A DNA stretch of 64,000 bases from JAEVLT01 sp050496765 (GCF_050496765.1 NZ_JBNWEO010000013.1:62001-126000), one strand, 5' to 3'; positions 35,972 through 45,525 are shown, counted from the stretch's first letter. Translations and numbers: made by a program. The notes: generated by a model not told the origin, from the letters alone.

Positions 35972-37171
35972 TTATCGTTTTAAGTTTACTAACTCTTGTA
36001 AAATTTCATCAGAAGTTGTGATGATTTTCGTGTTTGCCTGGAAGCCGCGCTGAGCAACGATCATTTCGGTGAATTCTTCTGATAAATCGACATTCGACAT
36101 TTCAAGCGAGCCGGCTGCGATCGTTCCGCGCCCGTTGCCCGGCGTATTGATATTGGCCACTCCCGAGTTTACCGATTGGCGGAATAAATTTCCGCCGGCA
36201 TTATCAAGCCCTGACGGATTGCTGAATTTTGCAAGCGCAAGTTGTCCCAATGAAAGAACAGAGCCGTTCGAAAACACGCCGTTAATCACTCCATCCGAAC
36301 CGATATTGAAACTTTCAAGCGAACCTTGTAAATTGCCGTCCGTTGTTGCCTGGGCATCAATGCTCCCGGATGTCATCGTAAGATTTTTTTGCGAAAAATT
36401 CACAGTTAGTGCCTTTGGTTTTCCTGTACCGTCATTGACTTGCAATGTAACCGCAGTGTCAGCAGCCGGGTTGTTTGGATTGATCGTGATTGGCTGATTG
36501 ACACTACTACCGGCTGGATCGTCAAGAGTATTATCTGTAAACGATACATCCCAATTACCGGTTGCCGGATTAACCGATTTAATCGTCATATCAAGGGTAT
36601 GAGCTGTTCCTGAATCATCAACAACTTGAATTTGCTGTACAAGTTTCGTATCTCCTTTAGCATCAAGAGGCAAATTCCCAGCCATTGTAATGGCCGTCGT
36701 CTGCTTTGCAGGTAAAACCGCATTTACATTTACGGTGATATCTTTGAGAATCCCGTTCTCAATGGATTGAACTTTCATCCCATCCGCATTTACGAGCGTA
36801 CCATTATTATCAAGGTAGAAATTTCCCGCACGGGTAAAATATTGGGCATTTCCTTGCTTCACAATAAAATAACCATCCCCGGAAACTGCTAAATCAAGAG
36901 CTCTTCCGGTCGTTTGAAAACTCGACTGGGTTTGCACAGAGTCAATACTTGCAATCGTCGAGCCAAGGCCAACCTGCATTGGGTTTTTTCCGCCACGGTT
37001 ATTTTGGGCAGCACTCGCTCCGGCAATCGTTTGATTCATTGCATCTTTAAATGTAACACGTCCCTTTTTAAACCCATATGTATTGACATTTGCAATATTG
37101 TTGCCGATGACATCCAGCTTTGTCTGGAAGTTTTTCATTCCGCTAATACCAGAATACATTGAACGAAGCAT
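35972..37171 (-). CDS. flgE: Flagellar hook protein FlgE
   Basis: FlgE is the subunit of the flexible hook. The N-terminal D0 rod/hook motif is MYSGISGMKNFQTKLDVIGNNIANVNTYGFK, given here as positions 5-35, and the C-terminal D0 helix is EEFTEMIVAQRGFQANTKIITTSDEILQ near 365-392. The 399-residue length exceeds B. subtilis FlgE (264): the middle (about 140-300) holds extra surface-domain sequence rich in Asn, Thr and Asp. It follows flgD and a TIGR02530-type gene. AGGG lies before the ATG. Confidence 0.97.
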   Translation of the reverse strand: MLRSMYSGISGMKNFQTKLDVIGNNIANVNTYGFKKGRVTFKDAMNQTIAGASAAQNNRGGKNPMQVGLGSTIASIDSVQTQSSFQTTGRALDLAVSGDGYFIVKQGNAQYFTRAGNFYLDNNGTLVNADGMKVQSIENGILKDITVNVNAVLPAKQTTAITMAGNLPLDAKGDTKLVQQIQVVDDSGTAHTLDMTIKSVNPATGNWDVSFTDNTLDDPAGSSVNQPITINPNNPAADTAVTLQVNDGTGKPKALTVNFSQKNLTMTSGSIDAQATTDGNLQGSLESFNIGSDGVINGVFSNGSVLSLGQLALAKFSNPSGLDNAGGNLFRQSVNSGVANINTPGNGRGTIAAGSLEMSNVDLSEEFTEMIVAQRGFQANTKIITTSDEILQELVNLKR

Positions 37172-37249
37172 TTTATTTTCTCCCTTCTGTTTACGCTGCT
37201 TCTGTCAATCCACAGCTTAAGGCTTCCGATTAACGGTCCAGCCATTTGA

Positions 37250-37636
37250 TTAATCAAGCACAATCGTGCCATTTATATTCGTAAAAATTTGTGCATTCGC
37301 TTCTTTTCGATCCAAAGCTGTAATAACAGTTTGATTTTTGGCACTCACGATCAAAGCTGCATCCCGGACTAAAACGAGAGAATCGTTTACGCCCATCTTT
37401 TTTGCTTCGGAAACCTTTTCTTCAATTCTCGCCCAGCAATCTCCGCTAATTTGGATGTTTCGCTGCTGAAGCCGTTCCATCGCATGTTTGCTGACAACCA
37501 GATTTGTATCCAATGGCCGTATAGCCGAATTCAAGTGTTGTGAAAAAGATGGTTTCATTGGCTGCTTTTTTTGAACCGGCTGACAACGTGCCGGTATTAA
37601 TGAAGAGGCAACCGCATGAGCACGAGCACTTTCCAT
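37250..37636 (-). CDS. TIGR02530-type flagellar operon protein
   Basis: This 128-residue soluble protein resembles the conserved flagellar operon family described as TIGR02530, found between flgD and flgE in many Gram-positive and spirochaete operons. Visible features are VSKHAMERLQQRNIQISGDCW and a C-terminal beta-rich part (LVLVRDAALIVSAKNQTVITAL ... TNINGTIVLD). The start ATG has only a weak site (GGATGTGA). The location between flgD and flgE suggests a role in hook assembly, which is inference; the family has no established biochemical role that I know of. Confidence 0.85.
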   Translation of the reverse strand: MESARAHAVASSLIPARCQPVQKKQPMKPSFSQHLNSAIRPLDTNLVVSKHAMERLQQRNIQISGDCWARIEEKVSEAKKMGVNDSLVLVRDAALIVSAKNQTVITALDRKEANAQIFTNINGTIVLD

Positions 37637-37654
37637 TTCATCACATCCAATGGG

Positions 37655-38071
37655 TCATTCAATTTTTGTAATTTGAGCCGCTGCCACTGTTGTTTTATCC
37701 GCATCATCCAATTGATAAAGAACGTTTCCATCCTTGACAGAAACAGATTTAATACGGGCTGATTGTTCTTGCTGCTGGTCGTTCTGATAGGTAACCGTTT
37801 TTCCAATCAGAGCCGAAGCTTCGAGAAGCTGATTTTGCTTTACAAACTTATCCATTGTTGCACCCAAATTCGTCATTTGTTCCAGGGTAGAAAAAGTGGC
37901 CATTTGTGCAATAAAATCCTTATCTTGCAATGGATTAAGCGGATCTTGGTTTTGTAATTGAGTCATGAGGATTTTTAAAAAATCGTCCTTGCCAAGCGAG
38001 CTTGATCCCGTTTTTTTTGGTTGGTTTTGTGTGCTAGTTAACAAATAGCTAGAATCAATTGTAGTTGCCAT
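37655..38071 (-). CDS. flgD: Flagellar hook cap/scaffold protein FlgD
   Basis: FlgD caps the growing hook and is required for its polymerisation. The 138-residue protein has the conserved N-terminal block LGKDDFLKILMTQLQNQDPLNPLQDKDFIAQMATFSTLEQM (about 27-68) and a short C-terminal domain; it lacks the Tudor/fibronectin extension of enterobacterial FlgD, as in B. subtilis (140 aa). ATG 38071 is six bases after AGGG. It lies directly after fliK. Confidence 0.95.
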   Translation of the reverse strand: MATTIDSSYLLTSTQNQPKKTGSSSLGKDDFLKILMTQLQNQDPLNPLQDKDFIAQMATFSTLEQMTNLGATMDKFVKQNQLLEASALIGKTVTYQNDQQQEQSARIKSVSVKDGNVLYQLDDADKTTVAAAQITKIE

Positions 38072-38079
38072 CACGATCC

Positions 38080-39306
38080 CTACACTTTCATATTTAATAA
38101 GGCTGTCTCAAGCGAGAGGGTAAACCCATCTTCTTCTTCACTAGTTTCTCGTTGTTGCTGATTTTGCCGATCTTGCTGTGGCTGATTGTCTCCCTGTTCA
38201 TGTCCCTCTTTCAGCGAACGCTCAGGAAACGAAGCCTGCTGAGCAATTTCAATGCGGTCAATCGGAATGTTCTGGGCGGCAAATGCCTGCTTCAAACCAT
38301 TTACATTTGATTCAAGTGCATCCTTCGCTAAATTGGTTGAAGTAAGGATTTTTGCAACGATGATCTGATCCTTTTGCGTCAGTTCGATTCTTACGGAACC
38401 CAATTGCTCAGGATAAAGTTTAATGAATAATTTTTGCAGACCATCTTTTTTTAAAAACTGGCTTTTCGCCAAGATTGCTTGGAATTGCTGTTGCAAATCA
38501 TCAGCAGAGATCGGTTTAGTTGGCAAACCCGCCTGCGCTAAAGTTAATTGCGGCTTTATCAAAACGGAAGCTCCGAAAGGATTTCCATTCCAATCCGGTT
38601 GTACCTTTCCGGTTTTTTGATCCAAACTCACTGTTTTAGAATCTGCTCCAGACGCTTGATTGATCATCTCTGCTGTTTTGGAAAACGTTTGCTGAAGGTA
38701 TTGCTTCCTTCTTTCAGCTGGATCAATCGCTGGAAAATTTTGGATTTTTTCGGTAATTTTTTCCAAAAAAGATGGAAGTGATGGTAACTCTGTTCCATTT
38801 TTTTCTGCAGCTGCCAATAAATCCATTAGCTTTGCCGTTTTGACAATCAGCTGAGTATTTTCATTTAAAGCTGAAAGCAGCTGATTGGCAGGCATCGCGG
38901 CAAGGCCGGCCAAAATAGCTTCGAGCAGATCAACTCCGTCCGCAGCCTTCTCTTTTGGCTCAGCGCCAAAACGTGCAAGAATTTCAGTCCATTTCTGCTC
39001 ATTTATTCCGAGGAAATCCTTGGCCATTTGCAATAAATCGGCGTTGGGATTTGCAAACAGCTGTTGAAGCAGTTCACCCCCACCAGGAATAGTATTCAAG
39101 TCCGCTAGATTTAAGTAAGCAAGAAGACCGGAAGCTTTGGACTGTCCTTGAATATCCAATTGGGCATTGTTTCCTTTTGACTGCGGAGGCTGGCTGCCTA
39201 AAGCAGATAGTATGATTTGACTGAAGTTTTTAACCGGATTGGTGTTAGCTACGGCTGTTGAACCGGCTACCTTGGTTCCACTCAATCCGAGCCCTGAAAC
39301 TACCAT
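38080..39306 (-). CDS. fliK: Flagellar hook-length control protein FliK
   Basis: FliK is secreted during hook growth, measures hook length and triggers the FlhB specificity switch. The 408-residue protein has a Gln/Ala/Leu-rich N-terminal ruler region (1-290) and the conserved C-terminal Flg_hook domain (about 295-370) with LFIKLYPEQLGSVRIELTQ and a VNGLKQAFAAQNI helix, then a Gln/Glu-rich tail. AAGGGGGTGA lies before the ATG. The ruler part is poorly conserved, as usual. Confidence 0.95.
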   Translation of the reverse strand: MVVSGLGLSGTKVAGSTAVANTNPVKNFSQIILSALGSQPPQSKGNNAQLDIQGQSKASGLLAYLNLADLNTIPGGGELLQQLFANPNADLLQMAKDFLGINEQKWTEILARFGAEPKEKAADGVDLLEAILAGLAAMPANQLLSALNENTQLIVKTAKLMDLLAAAEKNGTELPSLPSFLEKITEKIQNFPAIDPAERRKQYLQQTFSKTAEMINQASGADSKTVSLDQKTGKVQPDWNGNPFGASVLIKPQLTLAQAGLPTKPISADDLQQQFQAILAKSQFLKKDGLQKLFIKLYPEQLGSVRIELTQKDQIIVAKILTSTNLAKDALESNVNGLKQAFAAQNIPIDRIEIAQQASFPERSLKEGHEQGDNQPQQDRQNQQQRETSEEEDGFTLSLETALLNMKV

Positions 39307-39345
39307 AGATTCACCCCCTTTTCTTCGTTTTCGTCAGCTGAAAAT

Positions 39346-39978
39346 CTATGGTGTGCTTTTTTGACTTGCAGCGTTCTGATTCGTCAATCGTTCGGTAAAT
39401 CTTGCTGCCTGGGCAGGATCCATATTCTCCATGATACTTGCAAGAATCTCAGGCTTAACGCTTGATAAAATTTTCAGTGCTTCAGCATCGGTCATTTTCG
39501 CGATAATGGGAGCTGCCTTTTTCGGTGACATTGTTTCATAGGTTGTCACCAGATCGGAAAGCGCCCGCTTACTTTCTTTTTGGCTTGCATTCAAGCTGTC
39601 TATTTGCTGCTGAAGTCGATTGTTTTCAAGCTGTGCCTTCTGAATTTCCTGATCCTTGCTTTGCAATTTTGCCTGCAGTTGGGAAATTTTCGCTTCATCG
39701 TCTTTAACTTGAGCCTGTAAACTGATAAGGTCGTTCGCTGCTTTTTTATTTGCAGTGCTTGGAGCATTTTTAGGAAAAACACTGCTAACAAAAGGCAATT
39801 TACCGCTTAAATCTTTTGCGGCGCTAAAGACGTTAATGCCGGCAAAAGTCGAAACAATAAGCGCTACTGCAATCGCAAACAAAAGAGGAATCAGAATCAC
39901 AAAAACAAACCACTGAAACGGTTTTTTTTGTTCGATTTCGTTTTCGGTTACTTCATTGTTCATTTGTTTTTTCACCAT
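39346..39978 (-). CDS. ylxF: YlxF / MotE-family flagellar protein
   Basis: The protein has a short cytoplasmic N-terminus, one membrane helix (about 24-46), a long coiled coil (about 85-145, rich in Lys, Gln and Glu) and a C-terminal MgtE-N-like helical domain (MSPKKAAPIIAKMTDAEALKIL to IMENMDPAQAARFTERL). This is the layout of YlxF/MotE proteins. In proteobacteria MotE chaperones the periplasmic motor protein MotC; the role in Bacillus is not settled. GGGGG precedes the ATG. It lies between fliJ and fliK. Confidence 0.85.
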   Translation of the reverse strand: MVKKQMNNEVTENEIEQKKPFQWFVFVILIPLLFAIAVALIVSTFAGINVFSAAKDLSGKLPFVSSVFPKNAPSTANKKAANDLISLQAQVKDDEAKISQLQAKLQSKDQEIQKAQLENNRLQQQIDSLNASQKESKRALSDLVTTYETMSPKKAAPIIAKMTDAEALKILSSVKPEILASIMENMDPAQAARFTERLTNQNAASQKSTP

Positions 39979-39979
39979 T

Positions 39980-40423
39980 TTAATTCCCCCGATTCATGTA
40001 TTGTTGAATCGAGATCTCATCCATTTGCCTTCCTTCAGCAAACTTTTCCTCTTCCTGATAGTGAAGAAAGTCTTTTTCTCTGATTCTCTCGTACTTTTTC
40101 ACTTCAACGTTTTTTTCCATCAGTTTTTCTTGAAACAGATTCATACGGGCACGAGCATTCATAACCATTTTTTGGTAAAAATCAATACTTTTTTGCAAAT
40201 TCCCAATAAATTGCTGATGATGGCGGATTTCAGAGACAGTCAGTCCGTTCAACAACTTTGCAGATTGGTAGAGCTCCATATCTTCTTTTTTTTTCAATAA
40301 TTCATACAGTTTATTGGCGGCTTCTTCAAATTTTCGGACAGCACCACTGTATTCTGCCATCGCTGCATCTTTTTCGGTTTCTTTAATATGAAGGATTTTA
40401 TCAAATCTGAATTGATATACCAC
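39980..40423 (-). CDS. fliJ: Flagellar export chaperone/ATPase stalk FliJ
   Basis: FliJ is the central stalk of the FliI ATPase ring, analogous to F1 gamma. The 147-residue protein is almost all predicted coiled coil, starting YQFRFDKILHIKETEKDAAM and ending QQYMNRGN. The start is GTG, about nine bases after AAAGGG, three bases past the fliI stop. It is in the standard place after fliI. Confidence 0.93.
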   Translation of the reverse strand: MVYQFRFDKILHIKETEKDAAMAEYSGAVRKFEEAANKLYELLKKKEDMELYQSAKLLNGLTVSEIRHHQQFIGNLQKSIDFYQKMVMNARARMNLFQEKLMEKNVEVKKYERIREKDFLHYQEEEKFAEGRQMDEISIQQYMNRGN

Positions 40424-40426
40424 TGT

Positions 40427-41743
40427 TTATTCCCTTTCTTTCATAAGCTGAAGTAATCGGTTAACGGATTCCTCCATCGAAACTTTTTCATTCGTCATTT
40501 GTTTCATAAAGGACAATATTTCCGGGTAGATGGCGATCGCTTCATCAATTTCCTTCGATGAACCTTTTTTATATGCACCAATGTTGATCAAGTCAGCGGA
40601 ATTGATATATGTGCTAAACTGTTCTCGTAATCGCTCGGCCGCCCGGGCATGCTCTGTTGCGACGATATTATTCATTATCCGGCTAATACTTTTAAGGACA
40701 TTAATGGCTGGATATTGTCCTTTATTGGCAAGCTCTCTGTCCAAAACAAAATGGCCATCCAAAATGCCGCGGACTGTATCAGCAATTGGTTCGTTCATGT
40801 CGTCCCCATCGACAAGTACCGTATAAAAAGCCGTTATGGAGCCGAAAGTATTTCTTCCCGTTCGTTCCAAAAGCTTTGGCAAGATTGCAAACACGGATGG
40901 TGTATATCCTTTTGTTGTCGGCGGCTCGCCAACTGCAAGACCGACTTCCCGCTGTGCCATTGCTACCCTTGTTACGGAATCCATCATCAACATGACATTC
41001 AGTCCTTTGTCGCGAAAATACTCAGCGACTGCGGTTGCTGTAAACGCTCCTTTTATCCGCATCAAGGCCGGCTGATCAGAGGTTGCAACAACGACAACGG
41101 ATCGTTTCAATCCCTCTTCGCCTAGATCGCGTTCAATAAACTCCCGAACTTCCCGGCCACGCTCACCAATCAACGCAATCACATTCAAATCCGCTTTCGT
41201 ATTACGGGCGATCATTCCGAGCAAGGTACTTTTTCCAACTCCGCTGCCAGCAAAGATGCCAACTCTTTGTCCGTTTCCGACCGTTAGCAAACTATCAATC
41301 ATGCGAACGCCAACTTCGATCGTCTCAGTAATTGGAGGACGCTGCATTGGGTTGGGGGGCGCTTGCTCGGTCTTTACCGGCATCAGTCCTTTTGGCAGTA
41401 GCGAGCCATCAAGCGGCTGGCCTAAAGAGTCAATTACACTGCCGATTAACTTCTGACCTACTTTTACTTCGAGCGGCTTCATTGTCGTCTCGACTAAGCA
41501 ACCAGGTGATATTTCTTGAATGGAGGTATAGGGCATTAAAATTACAAACTCGTCTTTAAAGCCGACCACCTCTGCTTGGATCTTTCGCTTTTTTGCTGTA
41601 CCTACATGGATATAACAAACATCGCCGATGGAGCTTGCCGGTCCTTGCGATTCGATCATTAAACCGACTACTCTTTTCACCCGACCAAACCGTCTAAAAG
41701 TATCAAGTCGATCGATATGGTCAAGCAAGTCAGCCGCCCTCAC
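40427..41743 (-). CDS. fliI: Flagellar export ATPase FliI
   Basis: FliI is the hexameric ATPase that primes flagellar export. The 438-residue protein resembles F1-beta: the Walker A motif GSGVGKST is at 166-173, with GERGREVREF, the Walker B region LMMDSVTRVAMAQREVGLA, and the PPTTKGYTPSVFA loop. It starts at GTG and overlaps the fliH stop (GTGA). Confidence 0.98.
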   Translation of the reverse strand: MRAADLLDHIDRLDTFRRFGRVKRVVGLMIESQGPASSIGDVCYIHVGTAKKRKIQAEVVGFKDEFVILMPYTSIQEISPGCLVETTMKPLEVKVGQKLIGSVIDSLGQPLDGSLLPKGLMPVKTEQAPPNPMQRPPITETIEVGVRMIDSLLTVGNGQRVGIFAGSGVGKSTLLGMIARNTKADLNVIALIGERGREVREFIERDLGEEGLKRSVVVVATSDQPALMRIKGAFTATAVAEYFRDKGLNVMLMMDSVTRVAMAQREVGLAVGEPPTTKGYTPSVFAILPKLLERTGRNTFGSITAFYTVLVDGDDMNEPIADTVRGILDGHFVLDRELANKGQYPAINVLKSISRIMNNIVATEHARAAERLREQFSTYINSADLINIGAYKKGSSKEIDEAIAIYPEILSFMKQMTNEKVSMEESVNRLLQLMKERE

Positions 41744-42516
41744 CCGGTTTCACCGTCCAACAAATCAAGCAGTTTTGTCTTAATTTCATCCAGTTGACTA
41801 TCAATTGCAGCGTCAATTCTTCCATTGACGGATTCGATAATGCAGCTTCCGGCTGACAGCTTTTCATCCGGATAAATATACAAATCAGTTTCCTTTGGAA
41901 AAACCGTCATCAGTTCTTCTTTTTGTGCTACTAGAAATCCGTAGTGGCTTGGACAAACATGGAGTTGAATTTCGCGGTATTCCTTTGCCTCATTTAACGT
42001 TCTCTTAACGATCGCTAAAAAAGTTTCTTCGGTTTCCTCCAGCTTCGTACCAATTATCCGCTCTGCAGTTTTCATTCCTAAATGAAGAATCGTTTTTTCA
42101 GCTAAAGCGATTTTCGATTGATATTCTTGTTTTGCTTGTTTAACGACCTCTTTTGCTTCTATAATGATTTGCTGCCATTCCTGACAGCCTTGTTCTTTCC
42201 CTAAAGCAATCCCTTCTTGATACCCTTTTTCCCGAGCCATTTCAACTAGCAACTGCTTTTCTTCCTCCCAGGCCTGCTGATCGAGTGCAATTTGTTCACG
42301 GATCGCTTGTGCTTTCTCGGTTGCTTCAGCAACAATGAGTGCAGCTTCCTGTTTTGCTTTTTCCAAAATGGCATCATGCTGTGCATCCATTTGCCTTAAT
42401 ACTTCTGAAGGGTTTTCCTCAAACTGTGATTGAAAGGATTTAATTGAAATGACTTTTTTCCCTTTTGTTTCTGCAACCATCCACTGGGATTTAATTAATC
42501 TAGACAATGATATCAT
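41740..42516 (-). CDS. fliH: Flagellar export ATPase regulator FliH
   Basis: FliH binds and anchors the FliI ATPase and resembles fused F-type b and delta subunits. The 258-residue protein has a long helical middle rich in Glu, Gln, Ala and Lys (about 50-150) and a C-terminal FliI-binding domain (LAEKTILHLGMKTAERIIG to the end). I chose ATG 42516 (MISLSRLIK), inside the end of fliG; the in-frame TTG three codons on has better spacing from GGAGG and is an alternative. Longer upstream frame is only fliG in another frame. Confidence 0.93.
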   Translation of the reverse strand: MISLSRLIKSQWMVAETKGKKVISIKSFQSQFEENPSEVLRQMDAQHDAILEKAKQEAALIVAEATEKAQAIREQIALDQQAWEEEKQLLVEMAREKGYQEGIALGKEQGCQEWQQIIIEAKEVVKQAKQEYQSKIALAEKTILHLGMKTAERIIGTKLEETEETFLAIVKRTLNEAKEYREIQLHVCPSHYGFLVAQKEELMTVFPKETDLYIYPDEKLSAGSCIIESVNGRIDAAIDSQLDEIKTKLLDLLDGETG

Positions 42517-43516
42517 CTCCTCCACCACGGGCAATGACGATTTCCCCCGCATCCTCCAACCGGCGAATAATGGACACAATCCGGGACTGTGCCTCTTCAA
42601 CATCGCGCAATCGAACCGGACCCATAAATTCCATTTCTTCTTTAAAGGTTTCGACCATCCGCTGTGACATATTCTTAAAGACAATTTCCTTCACTTCGTC
42701 GCTTGACACTTTCAGCGACAACATCAAGTCTTCATTGTCACAGTCTCTGATAACGCGCTGGATGGCCCGGTTGTCAAGGGTAACAATATCCTCAAAGACA
42801 AACATTCGTTTCTTTATTTCTTCGGCCAGTTCCGGATCTTGAATTTCCAAAGCATCCAGGATCGTTCGTTCTGTTGATCGATCAACACCATTTAAGACTT
42901 CGACAACCGCTTCAATCCCGCCTGTATGAGTGTAATCCTGAGTTACCGTAGCCGAAAGCTTCCGCTCAAGGATTTGTTCAACCTCATTGATAATATCCGG
43001 TGAGGTGCTGTCCATCACGGCAATTCTTCTCGCGATGTCTGCCTGCATTTCCTGCGGGAGTTCCGATAAAATCTGACCAGCCTGCGCTGCATCAAGATAC
43101 GATAAAATTAAGGCAATCGTCTGCGGATGTTCATTTTGAATAAAATTAAGAATTTGTGCCGGATCAGCTTTACGGGCGAAATCGAATGGGCGAACTTGAA
43201 GAGAGGAGGTCAGCCGATTGATGATCACGGCTGCCTGCTCGGGCCCGAGAGCCTTTTCAAGAATCGATTTTGCGTAGCCAATTCCGCCCTGGGAAATATA
43301 ATCTTGCGCCAAAGCAATATTATGAAATTCCTCAAGAATTTCTTCTTTTGCCATAGCATCAACTTTTTTCACTCCGGATATTTCCAATGTCAGTTTCTCG
43401 ATTTCTTCTTCACTAAGATGCTTGTAAACATTCGCTGAAACATCGGGTCCAAGAGAAATAAGGAGGATGGCCGCTTTTTGTTTTCCAGATAACTCCTTCT
43501 GTTCTTTCCTTGCCAT
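42500..43516 (-). CDS. fliG: Flagellar motor switch protein FliG
   Basis: FliG converts stator force into rotor torque. The 338-residue protein has N, middle and C domains: FliF-binding N (LSGKQKAAILLISLG), the EHPQTIALILSYL armadillo motif with the hinge, and the C-terminal torque helix with the charged set FEDIVTLDNRAIQRVIRDCDNEDL and FKNMSQRMVETFKEEMEFMGPVRLRDVE. It follows fliF and overlaps fliH. Confidence 0.98.
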   Translation of the reverse strand: MARKEQKELSGKQKAAILLISLGPDVSANVYKHLSEEEIEKLTLEISGVKKVDAMAKEEILEEFHNIALAQDYISQGGIGYAKSILEKALGPEQAAVIINRLTSSLQVRPFDFARKADPAQILNFIQNEHPQTIALILSYLDAAQAGQILSELPQEMQADIARRIAVMDSTSPDIINEVEQILERKLSATVTQDYTHTGGIEAVVEVLNGVDRSTERTILDALEIQDPELAEEIKKRMFVFEDIVTLDNRAIQRVIRDCDNEDLMLSLKVSSDEVKEIVFKNMSQRMVETFKEEMEFMGPVRLRDVEEAQSRIVSIIRRLEDAGEIVIARGGGDDIIV

Positions 43517-43538
43517 AAATCTTCTTTCCTCCTAAAAC

Positions 43539-45137
43539 CTAATCTTCAGCAATCCAGGAGCGCAATAGTTTTGCAAAATCTTCCGGGTGTTCTTTTGCCA
43601 TTTTTTCTAATTGTTTTTGCCTCAACGTGCTTTCAGTTTCCTGTTCCTGGTTTACATCTGGAATAAATACAGGTTCAGTTGATTCAACCGCCATATCCTT
43701 CTCCTCGTTTCGTTTCTTTCTTGCTCGCAAGAACAAAATAAGCAAGAGAATAACAGCGGCGAGCAATACTCCCCCAATAAGGTAAACCCACCACGGAATT
43801 GACGTTTGCGCTTGCGGTGCTGTATTCATTTTTCCATTAAACGGCTGAACTGAGACAACGATCCTGTTTTTCAAATCCTGATTGGTTAAAGGCTTTCCAG
43901 TACTGCTTTTATCAATGGTTGTTCTGACAATGGTTCCTAAAATATTGGAAATGTCATTGACCCTGGATTGCGGCAATGATTTTGGATCATTCGGTTTTGG
44001 CGGTTCAACCATTACTTGAATGCCTAAATCCCTGATTTTGTACGGGCTCTCAACAATCTGTCTGCGGATGCGGTTGACTTCGTAATTGACTTTGTCGTCT
44101 GTTTTTTGATAATCACCATTACCGCTGCTGCCAGCGAGATAATTCGAACCGAGCGGATCTGTCGCTGTTTGTGATTGCGGTGTTCCACCAGCCTGGCTTC
44201 CATTTCCCGTAAAGGTTTCTTTAATGTTTTGGGCGCTAATCGCAATCCCCTTCATATTTTTTTTATCAACAGGCTCAACAAGGTTTTCTTCCCGCTTTTC
44301 TTGGGTAAAATCAATATCAGCCGACACAGAGACTACGACTTTGTCCTGCCCCATTAACGTGCCAAGCATGGTTTGAACTTGACGCTGGATATCGCGCTCG
44401 ATCTGCTTTTTAATTTCGCTCTGATTTGCAAAAGTTGAGCCGGTTCCCGTTGAATTTTGCTGATTATTTAGATCGTAATACTCAAAAAATTGGTTCATGA
44501 TGACGATATTATTAGTAGGAAGGTTGGGAACACTTTTTGAGACTAGCTGATAGAGTCCCTTGATTTGCTCATTACTAAACTGGTAACCGGGCTTAACGGT
44601 TAAAACAATGGATGCAGATGCCTGTTCACCTTTGTCATTGACAAAAATCCCTTTATCAGGAAGGTTGATCATTACCTTGGCATCCTGTACCCCATCGATA
44701 CCTTTCATTAAATTGGCAAGCTCTGTCTGCATCGCATCAAGCTTAATGACATTAAATTCATTGTCTGTTGTCCCCAAGCTTGCATTTTTGCTAAAGAAGG
44801 AATAATCAATTTGTCCTGACTTTGGAAGCCCTTCAGCAGCGAGCTGCACTTTAAGATTATCAACGACATCGCTTGGCACTTTGATTGTTGTCCCGCCGTC
44901 GGCAACTTCGGATTTTACACCTTTGGCATCCAAACTTTGTTTGATTGTACCCGCTTCAGAAGGTGAAAGATTGCTATATAAAGGGACAAGAGTCGTTCTT
45001 GTGGCAAAAAAAGAGACGGCGGCAATCAGCACAGCAAGTAAAAGGATTGAACCCATGTATATCCGTTTTTGTTTTTTCGATCTGCCCGACCAGAAGGTTT
45101 TTAGCTTGCTTACATATTTATTGATTGTTTCTTTCAT
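43539..45137 (-). CDS. fliF: Flagellar MS-ring protein FliF
   Basis: FliF forms the membrane MS-ring that nucleates the basal body. The 532-residue protein has two membrane helices (about 26-46 and 440-462) bracketing the ring-building domains (VPLYSNLSPSEAGTIKQSLDA, KVMINLPDKGIF, SASIVLTVKPG) and a cytoplasmic C-terminal FliG-binding tail (KQLEKMAKEHPEDFAKLLRSW). GGGGG precedes the ATG. The loop around 305-345 is low-complexity (Gly, Ser, Gln, Thr), as in other Bacillaceae. Confidence 0.98.
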   Translation of the reverse strand: MKETINKYVSKLKTFWSGRSKKQKRIYMGSILLLAVLIAAVSFFATRTTLVPLYSNLSPSEAGTIKQSLDAKGVKSEVADGGTTIKVPSDVVDNLKVQLAAEGLPKSGQIDYSFFSKNASLGTTDNEFNVIKLDAMQTELANLMKGIDGVQDAKVMINLPDKGIFVNDKGEQASASIVLTVKPGYQFSNEQIKGLYQLVSKSVPNLPTNNIVIMNQFFEYYDLNNQQNSTGTGSTFANQSEIKKQIERDIQRQVQTMLGTLMGQDKVVVSVSADIDFTQEKREENLVEPVDKKNMKGIAISAQNIKETFTGNGSQAGGTPQSQTATDPLGSNYLAGSSGNGDYQKTDDKVNYEVNRIRRQIVESPYKIRDLGIQVMVEPPKPNDPKSLPQSRVNDISNILGTIVRTTIDKSSTGKPLTNQDLKNRIVVSVQPFNGKMNTAPQAQTSIPWWVYLIGGVLLAAVILLLILFLRARKKRNEEKDMAVESTEPVFIPDVNQEQETESTLRQKQLEKMAKEHPEDFAKLLRSWIAED

Positions 45138-45213
45138 GTTTTTCCCCCGGTTATTCTGTCTGTTTCGCTCTCAGCAGTGGATAACCGCTATCATTATAAT
45201 CCTGTAAATGCCA

Positions 45214-45525
45214 TTAAACTTGCATTCTCATTATTTCTTGATAGGCTTCAATTGCTTTGTTGCGAACTTCAACGGTTGCCTGCAAAGTAATGTTTGCTTT
45301 CTGACTGGCAATCAATACTTGGTGAAGGTCAACATTTTCCCCGTTGATCAGCTTTTGTGTCAATTGGTCGGCAGTATTCTGCGACTGATTAAGATTATTA
45401 ATTGATTCTTTTAAGACGGACGCAAAATTTTTCTGTGCTTCGAAAGGTGTAGTAGAAGCAGTTTTCACACCTCCAGCAGCAGGTGTGAAAACTTGCTGCA
45501 CGGATGGAAAAGAAATTTGGCTCAT
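45214..45525 (-). CDS. fliE: Flagellar hook-basal body protein FliE
   Basis: FliE joins the MS ring to the rod. The 103-residue protein has the family core FASVLKESINNLNQSQNTAD and the C-terminal DLHQVLIASQKANITLQATVEVRNKAIEAYQEIMRMQV helix pair. AAAGGAG precedes the ATG. It follows flgC. Confidence 0.97.
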   Translation of the reverse strand: MSQISFPSVQQVFTPAAGGVKTASTTPFEAQKNFASVLKESINNLNQSQNTADQLTQKLINGENVDLHQVLIASQKANITLQATVEVRNKAIEAYQEIMRMQV

